From Linderina pennispora (taxonomy: Eukaryota > Kickxellomycota > Kickxellomycetes > Kickxellales > Kickxellaceae): DNA of 64,000 nt. Made by a program: the position numbers and the translations under genes. Every line of letters starts with the position of its first letter. The first letter of the stretch is position 1. Location: assembly GCF_002104995.1 (NCBI RefSeq), contig NW_024468262.1:1-64000 (forward strand), given 5' to 3'. Below are positions 1 through 11,300 of the stretch, piece by piece. Under the pieces are notes generated by a model that was given only the letters and a program-made list of their open reading frames with translations, was not told the DNA's origin and did not search any database.

Positions 1-582
1 GAGTACGCAGATGCGCCAGTTTATAAAGATCCCAATAGTCCCGACACAGGGCGACTCGCTGCTCCCTGTATGGGCACCAATGCTACGGTTGTGCCATTTT
101 TGCAGTCATTGGGTGTTCCCCAAGACATTGTGGCACCGGCAAACTCGTCGACTCCGTATGCGGCAATTGGATACTCTGGAATACTAGGTCTGTCAAAAGA
201 CGACCTCAACGACCTCGCAGACAAGCTGAATGCCCATCGCAACAGCTCTGGATTACACCCGCTTGCTCTTCATCCTGCGCTGGTTGCTACATCTCAGGCG
301 CACAGCTATTCGATGAACCGGGCCGGAAACATGACCAGCTACGATCCCAGTGGGTCGCTTGCGCAGCGCGTGGACCGACACGGGTTTGACTATGGCGCAC
401 TCGGCGAAATGGTGCTCGCTGGCACCCATGGTGTGACTGAGGCCATCTCGCAGCTGTGCGCACCAGGCAGCAGCACCCTCAGTGGGATTTTAAGCCCGGA
501 GTACGCCTACATGGGGGCCGGGCGATCCGGGCAGTTTTGGACTGTGCAGCTTGCACGCGGCCGTGATGGTGGTCCACTGTGA
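1..582 (+). CDS. CAP/SCP-domain protein, 5' partial
   Basis: The frame is open from the first base, so the start lies outside the window; the stop is at 580-582. The last ~135 residues form a CAP (SCP/PR-1/antigen 5) domain: an LNAHRN helix, a central SQAHSYSMNRAGNM segment where the family has the cap-tetrad His and its partner, and a near-terminal YMGAGRSGQFWTVQLA strand. CAP proteins are usually secreted and in fungi bind sterols or act at the cell surface. The N-terminal part visible here (about 58 residues, Asn/Ser/Thr-rich) is not CAP. A signal peptide cannot be judged because the start is missing. A second CAP gene follows 1.4 kb downstream on the same strand. Confidence 0.75.
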   Translation, partial: EYADAPVYKDPNSPDTGRLAAPCMGTNATVVPFLQSLGVPQDIVAPANSSTPYAAIGYSGILGLSKDDLNDLADKLNAHRNSSGLHPLALHPALVATSQAHSYSMNRAGNMTSYDPSGSLAQRVDRHGFDYGALGEMVLAGTHGVTEAISQLCAPGSSTLSGILSPEYAYMGAGRSGQFWTVQLARGRDGGPL

Positions 583-1946
583 GATAATACAGCTCTGCTG
601 CAGGCACAGCAAAGGACATGCGTCTCGATTCTCACAGTGCAACTGCAGCGTATGTACGGGAATGAGATGTGTCAAGTTGTCCTGCTCCACAATTAAAAAA
701 AAAAAAAAAAAAACTACAGCTCACAGCAGGCATATTTTGGGGGAGGTGTGGGATGGACGGTTGCAGGCTTATTGGTGCCAAAACGGCTGAGGCATCCCGC
801 AGTGATGTAATAGAGCCCCGACTAGGACGCGGATCCTGGCTCTGCAACGCTTTGGCGATAATGCGATCGGCAACTCTTATTCCAAGAACGGCGAGTCGCA
901 CATGGCGGCTCGGCTCTATATTGCGCCTTTTCTCTGCAACCGCCATCTTCACGATATCCGTCCCCTCCAGCGCTCGGTGTGAGCCTTGCTTAAATAGCAT
1001 AGTGCCCTAGTCGTACCCAGAAATAGCTCCATGCAGAATATTCAGCCTGCTATTTCTCTTTCCAATAATAGATACCAATAGAAAGAGCCTCGCCCAGACA
1101 ATAAACCGGTATTGGTGCATCGCGATGCATGGTCCCGGTACGCGACAGTCACTTTGGCTCAAGTCCGAGAGGGGTTTGTGCGATGCCACACCGCAAAATG
1201 GCTCAATGATGTATTTATCAATGCGAACCTGGAGGCACAAGCTCCGGACCGCCAGACCGTTTAATATTCTGTCAGCCCGCTGTCAACAAACACGAGCATC
1301 GCTGCTTCTGTAGAATCGGACGAATGGCAGAACCACGGGCTGCTCCGGTCAGCCGCGGGGATCAGCCCTCTACCTAAGAAATTCCAGCTCTTACACCCAC
1401 TTGTTTTCTATTCTGTGATGTAGATCCTTCAGCATCTTGCACATCCCTCGTTTTGCGCCCACTCGCGTTCACCCCCACCTTTTTTGCCCACATCCAGTCA
1501 GCGCCATATAGCGTTCCAGCTGCAACGCGGGCTGGTAGCAGCGCGCTCTTTGCCTGGCCACAGGCTCCCCCTTTTCAAAAAGGGAATCCAAAACGATTCC
1601 CAATCGCCAGAGCAACAGCATGGATGTCAAGCTATGAAAAACAACAACAAACGCTTTGCATCGGCCCAGCCCGCATCACCATGGGCATATATGTCCGCCC
1701 GTGGTCTCAGGCATCATGCAATGCCGGTTTGCTCTTTTAAACCCCCCCCTCCTGCTCCGTCTAATCCCCTTGACATCTCCTTTCCTCCCCTCACGTTCTT
1801 TCGCGTTTCATTTTTCATCCTTCCCCTTAACTATTTGCTGGTGCCAGGGCTGAGCCTTCACCGAATTTCTTTGCTATCCACACCCCTTCCCCACCTCTAA
1901 CCTTTTTATAACCTCCCCCGCCTCCCCCGCTATCCAAATTCGAACA
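583..1946. other. Intergenic region, no gene seen
   Basis: About 1.36 kb between the two CAP genes. It holds an uninterrupted A-run at 695-713 and a pyrimidine-rich stretch from about 1741 to the next start, with a TATA-like element (TTTTTATAACC) about 35 bases upstream of that start. Open frames here have no recognisable protein character. Confidence 0.6.
695..713 (+). repeat. 19-base A homopolymer
   Basis: Nineteen consecutive A, 113 bases past the stop of the upstream CAP gene. No flanking target duplication is evident, so a retroposed tail is not supported; it may only be a length-variable homopolymer. Confidence 0.7.
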
Positions 1947-2748
1947 ATGAAGCTTGCCACTGCTGTTGTCGCTGTTTCTGCTTTCGCTGCCCAGGTGTTG
2001 ACCGCCTCCGTTGGTGAGGAGCTCTGCTGCGCTACCAACAGGGAGCGTGCCATTAAGAAGCTCCCGGCGCTCCTGTGGGTTCCTGACATGGACCGGATGG
2101 CTGCGGGCCAGTGCAAAGACATGGCTGCCAAGGGCGCCATTTCGCACAACGGTAACACGCCAGCGACCTACCAGCTGACCAGCCGTCTGGATCTTTTCGT
2201 GAAGGCATTCACGTACAAGGTCGCCGCGGAGAACGTCGCCAGCGGCTACGACAACGTCCAGGATGTGACCGATGCCTGGATGAAGTCGCCCGGACACCGC
2301 GCCAACATTCTCAACGAGGCCGTGACTCTGTGCGGCGGTGGTGTGCAAAACCCTGGAGGTTACTACACCGTCGACTACGCTGCCCCGATGGACCCTGCTG
2401 ATGCCAAGCAGTTCAAGCTGCCGGCGTGTGATAACGGTGTTGCCACTCCTGTTACCCCCCCGGTTGCCCACAAGGCTAACCCGCCCGCTCAGCCGGCTCA
2501 GCCGGCTCAGCCTGCTCAGCCGTCGCCTGTTGCTACTAAGCCGTCGCCTGGTTGCCCACAAGGCTAGCCCCCCTGCTCAGCCTGCCCAGCCCGCCCGCCA
2601 GCCTGCCCAGCCTGCTCCTAAGCCGGTTGCCCCCTCGACCAAGGGTAACGGCAAGTGCAAGCGTGTTCCTAAGGGCTCGATTGCCGCTGGCAAGTGCAAG
2701 CCCTGCAAGAAGTGCACTGGTGCTGCTCCCTTTGCCCGCCGCCGCTAA
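1947..2748 (+). CDS. Secreted CAP-domain protein with Pro/Gln repeat and basic Cys tail
   Basis: Starts with a typical signal peptide (MKLATAVVAVSAFAAQ, then LTA). A CAP domain covers residues ~25-155: CCATNRERAIKK, then the ISHNGNTP segment, the AAENVASGY motif and WMKSPGHRANILN, all family hallmarks (two His and the Glu of the cap tetrad). A low-complexity linker of PAQ tripeptides follows, then a basic Cys-rich tail (KGNGKCKRVPKG, CKPCKKC) ending at 2746-2748. The first frame would stop at 2567, but the tail lies in the next frame. Comparing the repeated CCGTCGCCTGTTGC with the same words plus one extra G near 2551 shows a one-base insertion joins them. It is probably an extracellular sterol- or wall-associated protein. 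Confidence 0.8.
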
Positions 2749-3234
2749 GTGACAACCCCCTTCCTCGTCCCCGTCACGTCCAAATCGGGTGTTTCCTTGT
2801 GAGTTGTAAAAGGTGTCAGTCGGTTTTGCTGTTGGCTGGTGTCCTGAGGTAGCCAACTGGGAATATTTTGACGTTCAGCTGTAACATCCCTGGTTCTGTG
2901 TGTTTGTTCACCATATCTTGTATGTTTCCTAATATTAACTGTTTGCTGCCTCTGCTCGCCGCCTGCATTCCTACGACACTCCAGCAGCGCCACACGGCCC
3001 CGAACGAAACATTTTCTTCTTTTTCTACCTTCTCTTATGTTTTTTTTACTTTTTGGGCTATATCATCGTAATCATTAACGACTTCTGTTTGACCATCAAT
3101 CCAACTTCAGCGAACAACTCTGGCGAGCCCATATCTGCGCGTCACGCGCAAACAGCCACGGGACCTATGACTTCGTACTGTCCCCTCCGTAGTGTCTGGG
3201 AAACCAGTTTCTCTTTCTCTTCCATCCACTTGTC
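2749..3234. other. Intergenic spacer
   Basis: A 3' flank of the CAP gene and a T/C-rich 5' flank of the pyridoxal kinase gene. No further gene, RNA or clear TATA box is seen. Confidence 0.5.
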
Positions 3235-4195
3235 ATGTCAAGCAAGGTTCTATCGATCCAATCCCACGTCGTTGCTGGCTACGTAGGCAACCGTGCGGCC
3301 ACTTTCCCGCTGCAGCTCCTGGGCCTCGAAGTCGACGTTATCAACACTGTGCAGTTCAGCAACCACACGGGCTACAACACGTTCCACGGCGACCGCTTCC
3401 CGGCCTCGCACATCCTTGACCTGTTTGCGGGCATCAAGGAGAACGGGCTCGACACGTACACGCACCTGCTGACTGGCTACATGGGCAACAGCGAGAACAT
3501 CCGTGCGGTCGAGTCCATTGCAAACGAGCTGCTGGCAAAGAACCCCGACCTGTTCTTTGTGCTTGACCCAGTCATGGGCGACGAGGGCGCCCTGTATGTG
3601 CCCAAGGAGCTCATTGCGCTGTACCGCGACGTGCTGTGCCCAATGGCTAAGCTGGTGACGCCGAACCAGTTTGAAGCAGAGCTCTTGACGGGCGTCACGA
3701 TTAGCACGCTGGAAGACGCCAAGAAGGCCTGTGACGTGCTGCACTCGTACGGAATCCCCAACGTCGTTATCACGTCGTCGGTGCTCGAGGACGCGGAGAA
3801 GCCGGTCGGCAAGCGGCTGCACCTGGTAGGGTCGGAGATTGACGAAAAGACAGGTGCTAAAAATACATTCCGCATCTCGTTCCCGCGCCTTGACGGGTAT
3901 TTCACAGGCTCTGGCGATTTCTTCGCCGCACTGACCACGGCCCGTCTAGCCAAGCTGCGCAGCGACGGCGCCGAGACACCGCTGGAGCATGCCTGCGAGC
4001 TGGCTACGTCGACACAGGTCGGCATCATGGCCGCAACCAGGGATTTCCAAGGAATCGACGGGCGTACCAGTGGGCGAGAACCTGGCGCGTGGCACGCGTC
4101 CGTCGGACATGGTGCGTGGATTCGAGATGCGCATCATCCCATCGCAGCACCTGATTCTGAACCCGACCCTGCAATTCAAGGCCGACAAGATCTGA
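3235..4195 (+). CDS. Pyridoxal kinase (BUD16/PDXK-like)
   Basis: Phosphorylates pyridoxal, pyridoxine and pyridoxamine in the cytosol for pyridoxal phosphate salvage. Ribokinase-fold features run in order: SHVVAGYVGN near residue 10, NTVQFSNHTGY, LLTGYMGN, the core VLDPVMGDEGALYVP, TPNQFEAELLTG, and the catalytic loop FTGSGDFFAAL (family usually GTGD; the catalytic Asp is present). Length of ~320 residues fits the family. The frame runs to 4215, but the family C-terminus (RGFEMRIIPSQ, LILNPTLQFKADKI) is in the next frame and stops at 4193-4195. One extra C or A near 4047-4051 (TTTCCAAGG) explains the switch without residue loss. The first ATG of the frame abuts the conserved N-terminus and was chosen as start. 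Confidence 0.9.
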
Positions 4196-5049
4196 GAAGC
4201 TGGTTTATTACATAAAGCTATACATTTAAAGACATCTAGTCAGCCTGATACATACCTACAAAACAAGGTTTGGCGTTAGGAACAGTGCATCCGGGCGTCA
4301 TAGAGTAGATGATGAATGTTTGACATATCATAGATCTTGGTAGTTTTACAGTCCACATGTAATTCAGGTAGAAAGTGCAGAAAACGTTTGTAATCATCTA
4401 GGCAAAAGTAATCGATTTTTGCCAGAAGGAAACGTACCATTTCAATTCGCCATTTCGCTAATTGGCCTCGCGACACATCGCCTGGATCGGAGAACTAAAA
4501 AGAAACTAGCTCGGTTAATAAAACAGTACCAATTTGTTTCCGGAATTCAGCGGTTGAATGGAGTGTGGATCAGCAAGAAAAGTGGCCTCATATGTTCGAA
4601 TGGCCGTCACGGACCCCGGCGAGGGTCCAGCACAATCGCATGTCAGACGCAAATTACATAGTACCATCACGTACACCACCACAGGACAAATCGAGCAGCG
4701 GAAATATGCAAAAACGTACCTTTGGCAACAGAGAAAATTTTTCAGAATGGAAGCAGAGAAGAGCTAGAACCGATCCACAGTTTGAGCAGCGGAAGCTAAT
4801 AACCAAAGGCGCCCACCCTTGTGATTACATTTTCTGATATGGTAATAAATCAAGCCACTGATTAAGAGCTCAGTGCGCTTCTGACTTGCAGCTACAAATG
4901 CTGTTTGCCACCTTGAAAGTGCGCAGCAGCTGGAGCCCCTCTGCTCTGTTGTCTGCATTTCCCATTGCACATATTTCCTGCATTGCACCCAAACTCTTCA
5001 ATGACTAAACGTGTAGTGAAGTGCAAAACCGACGGCGCTAGCCAGCAGG
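4196..5049. other. Gene-poor, lower-GC region
   Basis: Sequence is clearly more AT-rich than the flanking genes. No conserved protein motif, RNA gene or repeat was recognised. Confidence 0.5.
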
Positions 5050-7010
5050 ATATTTCATGGATATTCCCAGCAAAAGGATGGCCAGATCAATCAAGGACCC
5101 ACACAGCCAGTATGCACTGATATCTCTGAGCCTAGACCCAAACAAGGGAAATGCCCATCCCAGTTCTGGGACAGTGTCTAAATCTATGAATTTCACCTTG
5201 ATATTCCGGACTTGGTTAATATCGCGAAACTGTGCAATGGGAAGACACTGGATATTGCCGCAGCAAGTAGTGATGATGCTACCGATGCGATCGAGGCTGC
5301 TATCACTGACAGCAATTCTAGAGGCAAAAATGCTCACGAGTAAGCCACGTAGAATCTTGATGACAAATGGCCAGAGCATAACATGGAGCCAATGTTTGGT
5401 GAGTATACTAAAATTGCTGCCAAGTCCAGAAACAACTAGCCTATTTCACTGATGATCAATGCGACTCTGCTGGCTTGAGGGCACACCTGGTAGTCACGAG
5501 CGACAGCCATGAATTTTCGCCAGATGAGGCGGATACAGGACTACACATTGATGGCGCATTAGGAATCGTTGACACCGACAGTGATATAGGCAGCCTCGGC
5601 ATCCAGAACTTCGCTGAGATAGTCGCCGCCAGAGAATCCAAAGCCCACTCTTCACTAGCCTGGGATGCGCTGGTGCGTGATATCGACTACACCTGGGACA
5701 TATTTGCATACCAGGAAGGCTGCTTGTTTGCATAGGGCTGGCTAGGTGTGGCAGCAGGGTCTGGGGTATTCACTTCTTACCTGACTTCGTTCTGGTGTCA
5801 CCTGTGATTCACCTATCAATGTCAAATGGCCGGGCGTTCGTTTCTCGAACTGCTAGTATACTGGTTGCTATGGAAAAGAGACCAGGCAGGCTACGACACA
5901 CCCATGCGCTGCATTGCCGAGTCAGGCTACTGAGAATTTGATTGCTACGATCGTACGAGCCAGGAAACCATGCGCCTATATTCGAATGCAGTTATTGTGA
6001 GTACTAGCAGCGTCCTTGGCAGACATATGCGCTGCTTCGTTGCATTCCCAACTATCGAGATGGCGACCACAGTACCAACTGATATTCATTACACCTGATG
6101 CACCTGTTATTAAGGACGTGTAGGAGCTATCAGCTACTGGCGACTGCAAGTCCAATGATCGAAATGAGGCGAAGCATCTGGAGCATACTCGCGACACATT
6201 CGGTGGCAAGAGCTTGGAATTCTCCTATGTATATTCTGCTGTGTGTGGTGATGGCATGATCCATATTGGCGAGAGGTCTACAATCGACAGCAGAGACAAG
6301 ATCTTGAGCGCACCCACGGACGAATTGCGATCAGATGTATATTGATAAGAATGAGTCGATGCTTCCCTTGTTGTCTACACCGCTGATTGTGCCAGAAGCC
6401 TGTCGGTAAACTCCTGTGGAGTCCAAAAAGCGAAGTCAAGTTGATCTGCGTGCTATACGACGCAATAAAATGCCATACGGCGCTGGTAAATGGCTGCAAG
6501 CTGCTGCACCAGGATATCTCAACCAACAGCACACTTGCTGTCCGTCAGAATGGCAAGGTGTGCGGTCTTCTCCTTGACTTTGACAATGTGGTGAACCCCG
6601 AATATACAAATCGGTGATAGTTGCAGGGTACGTACTGGCAGGCTTCCCTTCATGAGCCTCAACAATCTCAGGGGTGTCAGCAACCGAATGCATGGGCTCT
6701 GGACAACTAGGAATCACTTTGTTATCTTGTCTGCTGGCTAGGGACCTTTGGTAGTCAATAGCGATGGCTGGATGTCTGAGGATGAGTTTCGGGACTTCCC
6801 TATCAATAGCTTGGCGCTATGGCAAAAGCATGGATGAAATTGGGACACGTCAAAAGTAGGCATATGGATACCTCAAAACGCTTTGCGGCTGGAAATACTT
6901 GTTAACTTCCCGTCCGGGTACAAATTCATAAATTGTCTTGCCGATGAGCTCCAGCATATTATTTTCTTCATGAAGGCTGTGGTGTTGTGTCAATAAATAT
7001 GGCGTGCAGG
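5050..7010 (+). pseudogene. Decayed FunK1-type fungal protein kinase
   Basis: Pieces of a fungal-specific FunK1 kinase lie in order on the plus strand, separated by stops and frame changes. The best segment (6387-6617) has an LLHQDIST catalytic loop where FunK1 has HRDIS, followed by GLLLDFDN matching the LIDFD metal-binding motif. Downstream, in changing frames, are the C-lobe pieces LPFMSLNNLRG (~6635), LGTFG (~6740), LPINSLALWQKHG (~6800) and SRHMDTSKRF (~6855), the order expected of the family. The catalytic Arg of the HRD triad is replaced by Gln. Stops are dense and the base composition is AT-richer than neighbouring genes, so this is decay rather than the single-base errors seen elsewhere. 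The 5' limit is uncertain. Assignment rests on motif memory only. Confidence 0.5.
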
Positions 7011-7211
7011 GCCGTTGGTATTTTGTTATGTATAGTTTTAAATATGTAAATATAAAACAAAAAGGGGGAAAGAAAAAAGAGAGAGGAAACTACGAGCGCT
7101 GCGAACTATCCTTTATGAAAATTTCATTACTGTACAGTATCTGAGCATAGCAACGAAAAAGGGCAACAACCTGTGATCTTTATGATCACAGGCACCTTCA
7201 TTTGTTGTATC

Positions 7212-7320
7212 TGTCGACATTCGGGTCCGGAGTCCCCTGCGCCACCATAGACAAAGCCGAAACGCATACGTACAAAGCCAGACAGACGATCAGCCTTCCT
7301 TCTTCCCTCAGTCATTTGAG
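7212..7320 (-). repeat. Dispersed repeat copy A (inverse of 45094-45207)
   Basis: About 105 bases that reappear in reverse complement near 45.1 kb with a few substitutions and small indels, including the shared core GGCGCAGGGGACTCCGGACC when read on the minus strand. Probably the remnant of a mobile or otherwise dispersed element; ends are not defined by terminal repeats. Confidence 0.7.
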
Positions 7321-8345
7321 AAGTTATTTTCCATATATTCTATAACCACTCATTAAGTTAACAGTATCCATTGGCTCAGCGTGAGAGTCGTTCTTGTTGT
7401 TAGCCGTTGTGACAATTGCATAGCGATGTCATGCTTGTCATCACCAGCCGTGCAACAGCAGATGCTATAGTAACAGGCAGTTGCTTCAATCTGTTTACTG
7501 ACAAAAGTCTTTCGAAGGATATGGATCATTTGGCAGAGCGGGTGAAGTACGAGACGGGCATTTTAAAGAACCTGCAAGATTTTGATGATAATAAGTGACT
7601 GAAGGTATCTTTACAAACGAGCGTTGAATATATGCTACTCCGTAGCATGTGAAGCTATCATCAGCCAAGGATACGTGTTGTCATAAGTGGAATCAGTAAG
7701 CAAGTGTGCGGGCTGCTGCTTGGCAGCAAAAAAAGTTGGATTGTACATGTAAAAACGGCATACTGATATGAACACACGTCCAAAATAGATAATTCCTCTC
7801 AGGCCTGGTATTGGAAGCTCATTCCTGCTTTGCTTGGGCCAGCGTTACTGGCATAGGGTTTACTAACGATTCCTGACTGCCAGCATATATATGACCAGCA
7901 AATCAAATCAACAGATTCCGCACATGCCTGATCAGACCCGTTTCTTGAAGTTCCTGGATTTGTCGGGCACTTATATACATGCCGATCGGCAGGTCCGCGA
8001 GTATAGTGCTTAGGTGAGCGCGTCTTGCTAGTTTGGGTGTCTTTGACGCCCGCGTCTGACGCTTTCCAGTATTCGCGACAGCCAAACGTCGCTCTTCATC
8101 CACTTCTTTTTTTTTCTTCCGTCTTGTTGCTATACATTCTTTTCTTATTTAGGAGCATTGTTTTACGCCCTCTAATACGCATACCACCTATTCCAAAACA
8201 GGGAAGCGGTAAGGGTCATTGTTCTCAGTTCCGCGTATTTCGACCAGCTTCATAGCGTCAAAGTCCTACTACAAACATACCCTCTTTTTTCTCACTCACA
8301 CGTCCTTTTTTTACTTTTCACAATATTATATACTACTAGATAATA
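7321..8345. other. Gene-poor 5' flank of the giant gene
   Basis: No conserved coding signal. The last ~250 bases are pyrimidine-rich (runs of T and TTTTTTTTTCTTCC near 8106) as expected of a fungal promoter. Confidence 0.45.
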
Positions 8346-11300
8346 ATGTCGCCACCACACACAGCAGAGGAGGGGTCCAGAACCGAGTACGCGCATACGC
8401 ACAGGACGGCAGAGCGACATTGGGCCGCAGCGGCCGGCCTCGGCAGAGCAGCACAGACGGCGGCGGCGGCAGAAGAGCGATGCGGGGCCGCGCAGTAGCA
8501 AGCCATTGCCGACACCAGGTGCCCCGGCCCGGACAGCCGTCAGCAGGTGCGGAGCAGCAGCGGGCGCAAATAATGGCAATGTTTGGACAATACACGGAAT
8601 CCACCAGAGTCGCCGATGGACGGTGGGCAGACTGTCAGAAAGCACGGGGTCGTCGCAGCACCTGGAGTTCCCGTCGCCGACGCCGCCGACCTCGGATGGA
8701 CTGCCGTCGAGTGGTGAGTCCTTGCCAAAGCTCGTTTATATGTCGCAGCCGAGCCTGCAGCGGGCGAGAGAAGAAATCGAGTCGCCAGGCAGGCGGCGAG
8801 AGAGTGTTAGTGCGGGCGGGTCAAGTAGAGCGGACTTGGCCAAGTGGCAGTGAGGTGCGCAGTATTCCGCGGGAGTCGTCGAAGCAGCAAGGTAAACCAA
8901 CGGGCAAGGAGCTGTCGGAGCGCAAAAAGAAGAAGATCCTGAATGCGTACCACAACCAGTTCGCACAGCTGCTTGGCTACACACCGCGTACCGACATTGT
9001 AGGCGAGTCGCCAGCCATCAGCCTGATTTCGGGCGAGTCCGGTACATCGCCACGCACAATAACGCTCGAGGACATGCAGCTGGCGTCGCGGCTGGTTCCG
9101 CGTAACCCAGGTTCCGGCACAGGGCGAGCCAGTGGAGGACTCGCTGGTAGCGCAGCTCAGAGTCACGCGCTCTGAGGGGTCTGGGGCAAAAGGGTGGTCG
9201 CAGCCGTCGACGCCATCGCCGGGAAAGGACCGGGACTCGGGGCTATTTGGGCGGCCATTTAGTCTTACCAGCCCGCCAATGAACAGCACCGCGGGGACGC
9301 CGCAGCGGTTCGAGCCGATCCAGGAACTGGACGAAGAGGGCAGTTGGTCGCAGGCTGTAGCACGTCGCAGCGGTGTCACAAACCTGGCAATCAAGCCGGC
9401 CATACCGTTTGTGAACGACGAGTCCGATAGTGATACGCCAGACGAGACATTGCAGCCGGGCAATGCGAATGAGGAGGAGGAGCAGGGGCTGATCAGCGGC
9501 CGGCGCTCGCGGTCTGGCCGACCCAGCTATGACGTGCAGGTACCGCCGCCCGAGCGGATGGTGCGGACGCCGACACTGCTGGCGCGGTCGCCAACGCCAA
9601 CACGGATGACGGAGGGCTCGCCGGTGTCCCCCACGCGGCGGCGCCGGGCAACAACCATGGCGTCGGATGCATCCCGGGCTGAGCGTGCAGGGGGCAGGGA
9701 CCATACCCGGTCGCGGTCCTTCGGTGAGAGCCAGGGTGCGGCCGGGCACACCGTTTCCAGAGACGGTCATCCGGCGGCGCTCGCGCACCCAGTCCGCAAG
9801 CGAGGACAGACAGCCGCTGCTGGCCGGCAATGCGTCAGACGAGCTCGACGTACCGCTGATTCCACCACCACCGCCCTCCAGCAACATGCAGTTCACGGAT
9901 CCGTTTATGGGCCGTGACGACGACACGCAGTACTTCTACGAGCCGCCACGGCCGGGCGACTCAGAAAGCGTGACCAGGACACGCATTCGGCGGCGGCGCG
10001 ACCAGACAGCTGCAGGGTCGCCGTACAGCCCGCAATATACACTGGACATCTGGCTACTCACCATCGTATGCTGAGTCAAACGCCACGCACGAGCTGGCGT
10101 TCTTGGGCATCCACAAGCTGCAGAGCTCCATGTCCGATACGCGCACGGGCTCGCCGTACCAGCCTAGCATCCGGTCGCACATCAGCCACCAGAGCCGCCA
10201 GCGCGCGTCATCTGTGGCCAACGACTCGGCTGGCCAGGTGAATATCGCAGGTGATCACCGAGTCGTCGTCGTCGTCGTCGTCGTCGGATGGGAACTCGAA
10301 ATGGCCGCAGAGGGCATCACCGGCGAAGTGACAGCACCGGGTCGCGTGTCAGTAGCATGCGCGATGAGATCGAGCAGCGCCAGCGGCCAAAGCCCGGTGA
10401 CGATTTGCCAGCGCGCTCCGGCTCATCGCAGTCGGGACGGGTGCCGAAGACACCAGTTCTAGAGCGCTGGGAGTCGATATTGCGCGAGACCACCAGGTCG
10501 CCAGATAAACCGGTAGTGGCACCTGGGTCAGCCAAGGTATCGGAGATCCGTGAGATCATCGAGGAATGGCAGCGCTCCGAGTCGCCCAACCCCAAGGCGC
10601 GCCGGCAGACAGACGATCAGCAATCACCGGTACGACTGCATTGCCGCCCATGGCTGCGGGCAGCCAGGGCTCGCCGCAGCATTTCGTGGGCGAAATTGAA
10701 TCGGTCGGCAAGGCTGGCAAAACCGCCAACTCGGAGTCCTCGTCGGATGGTGGGCGGCGGAAGCGGGAGACGGGCATTTTCGGCGATTACGCCGGGCTGT
10801 CGGCCGGCTCCACAGACAATAGCTCGCCATTGTCAGCCGCAGACTCACCACCACGTCTAGTGCCGTTGACGCCGGTGCCGCGACGTGTTGGTGCATCGTC
10901 CGATAGGCAGAAGCAACCGGCAGCCGCTCGATCGAATACGACGACATCGCGCGAGTCGCGGCAGTCGGTAGGCACTGCACTGTCAAGCAACGTTCCGCCA
11001 TCGCTCTTTGGCAGCGACAAGAGCACTTTCGACACGCCACTGCTGTCGAGGCTCCCGGCAATCACTGTGCCTAGCGGCGTGCCAAGCCTGTATACGATTA
11101 ATTCCACCGTCAGCGGTCCAGAAAAGCACGAGCGCGGAAAGTCTGTGGATATCCAGCAACATATTCTTGAGAGCGTACGCAGCGCCGTCGCATCACCGGT
11201 CAGCATTGGTGGCCACAAGAAACAGTCACTGGTGACAGATCCGCGTACCGCCAGCAATGAGCTGCTGGCAGGGCTGCAGCAGGTCAAGGTGGCATCGCCG

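Noticed and set aside
695-713. A-run as the tail of a retrocopied gene
   Set aside because: No target-site duplication and no intron-loss evidence for the adjacent CAP gene.
1453-1900. Small plus-strand frames before the second CAP gene
   Set aside because: Pyrimidine-rich promoter DNA with no conserved protein character.
4580-4640. GTTCGAAT-like T-loop suggesting a tRNA
   Set aside because: No matching acceptor, D-arm or anticodon stem could be drawn around it.
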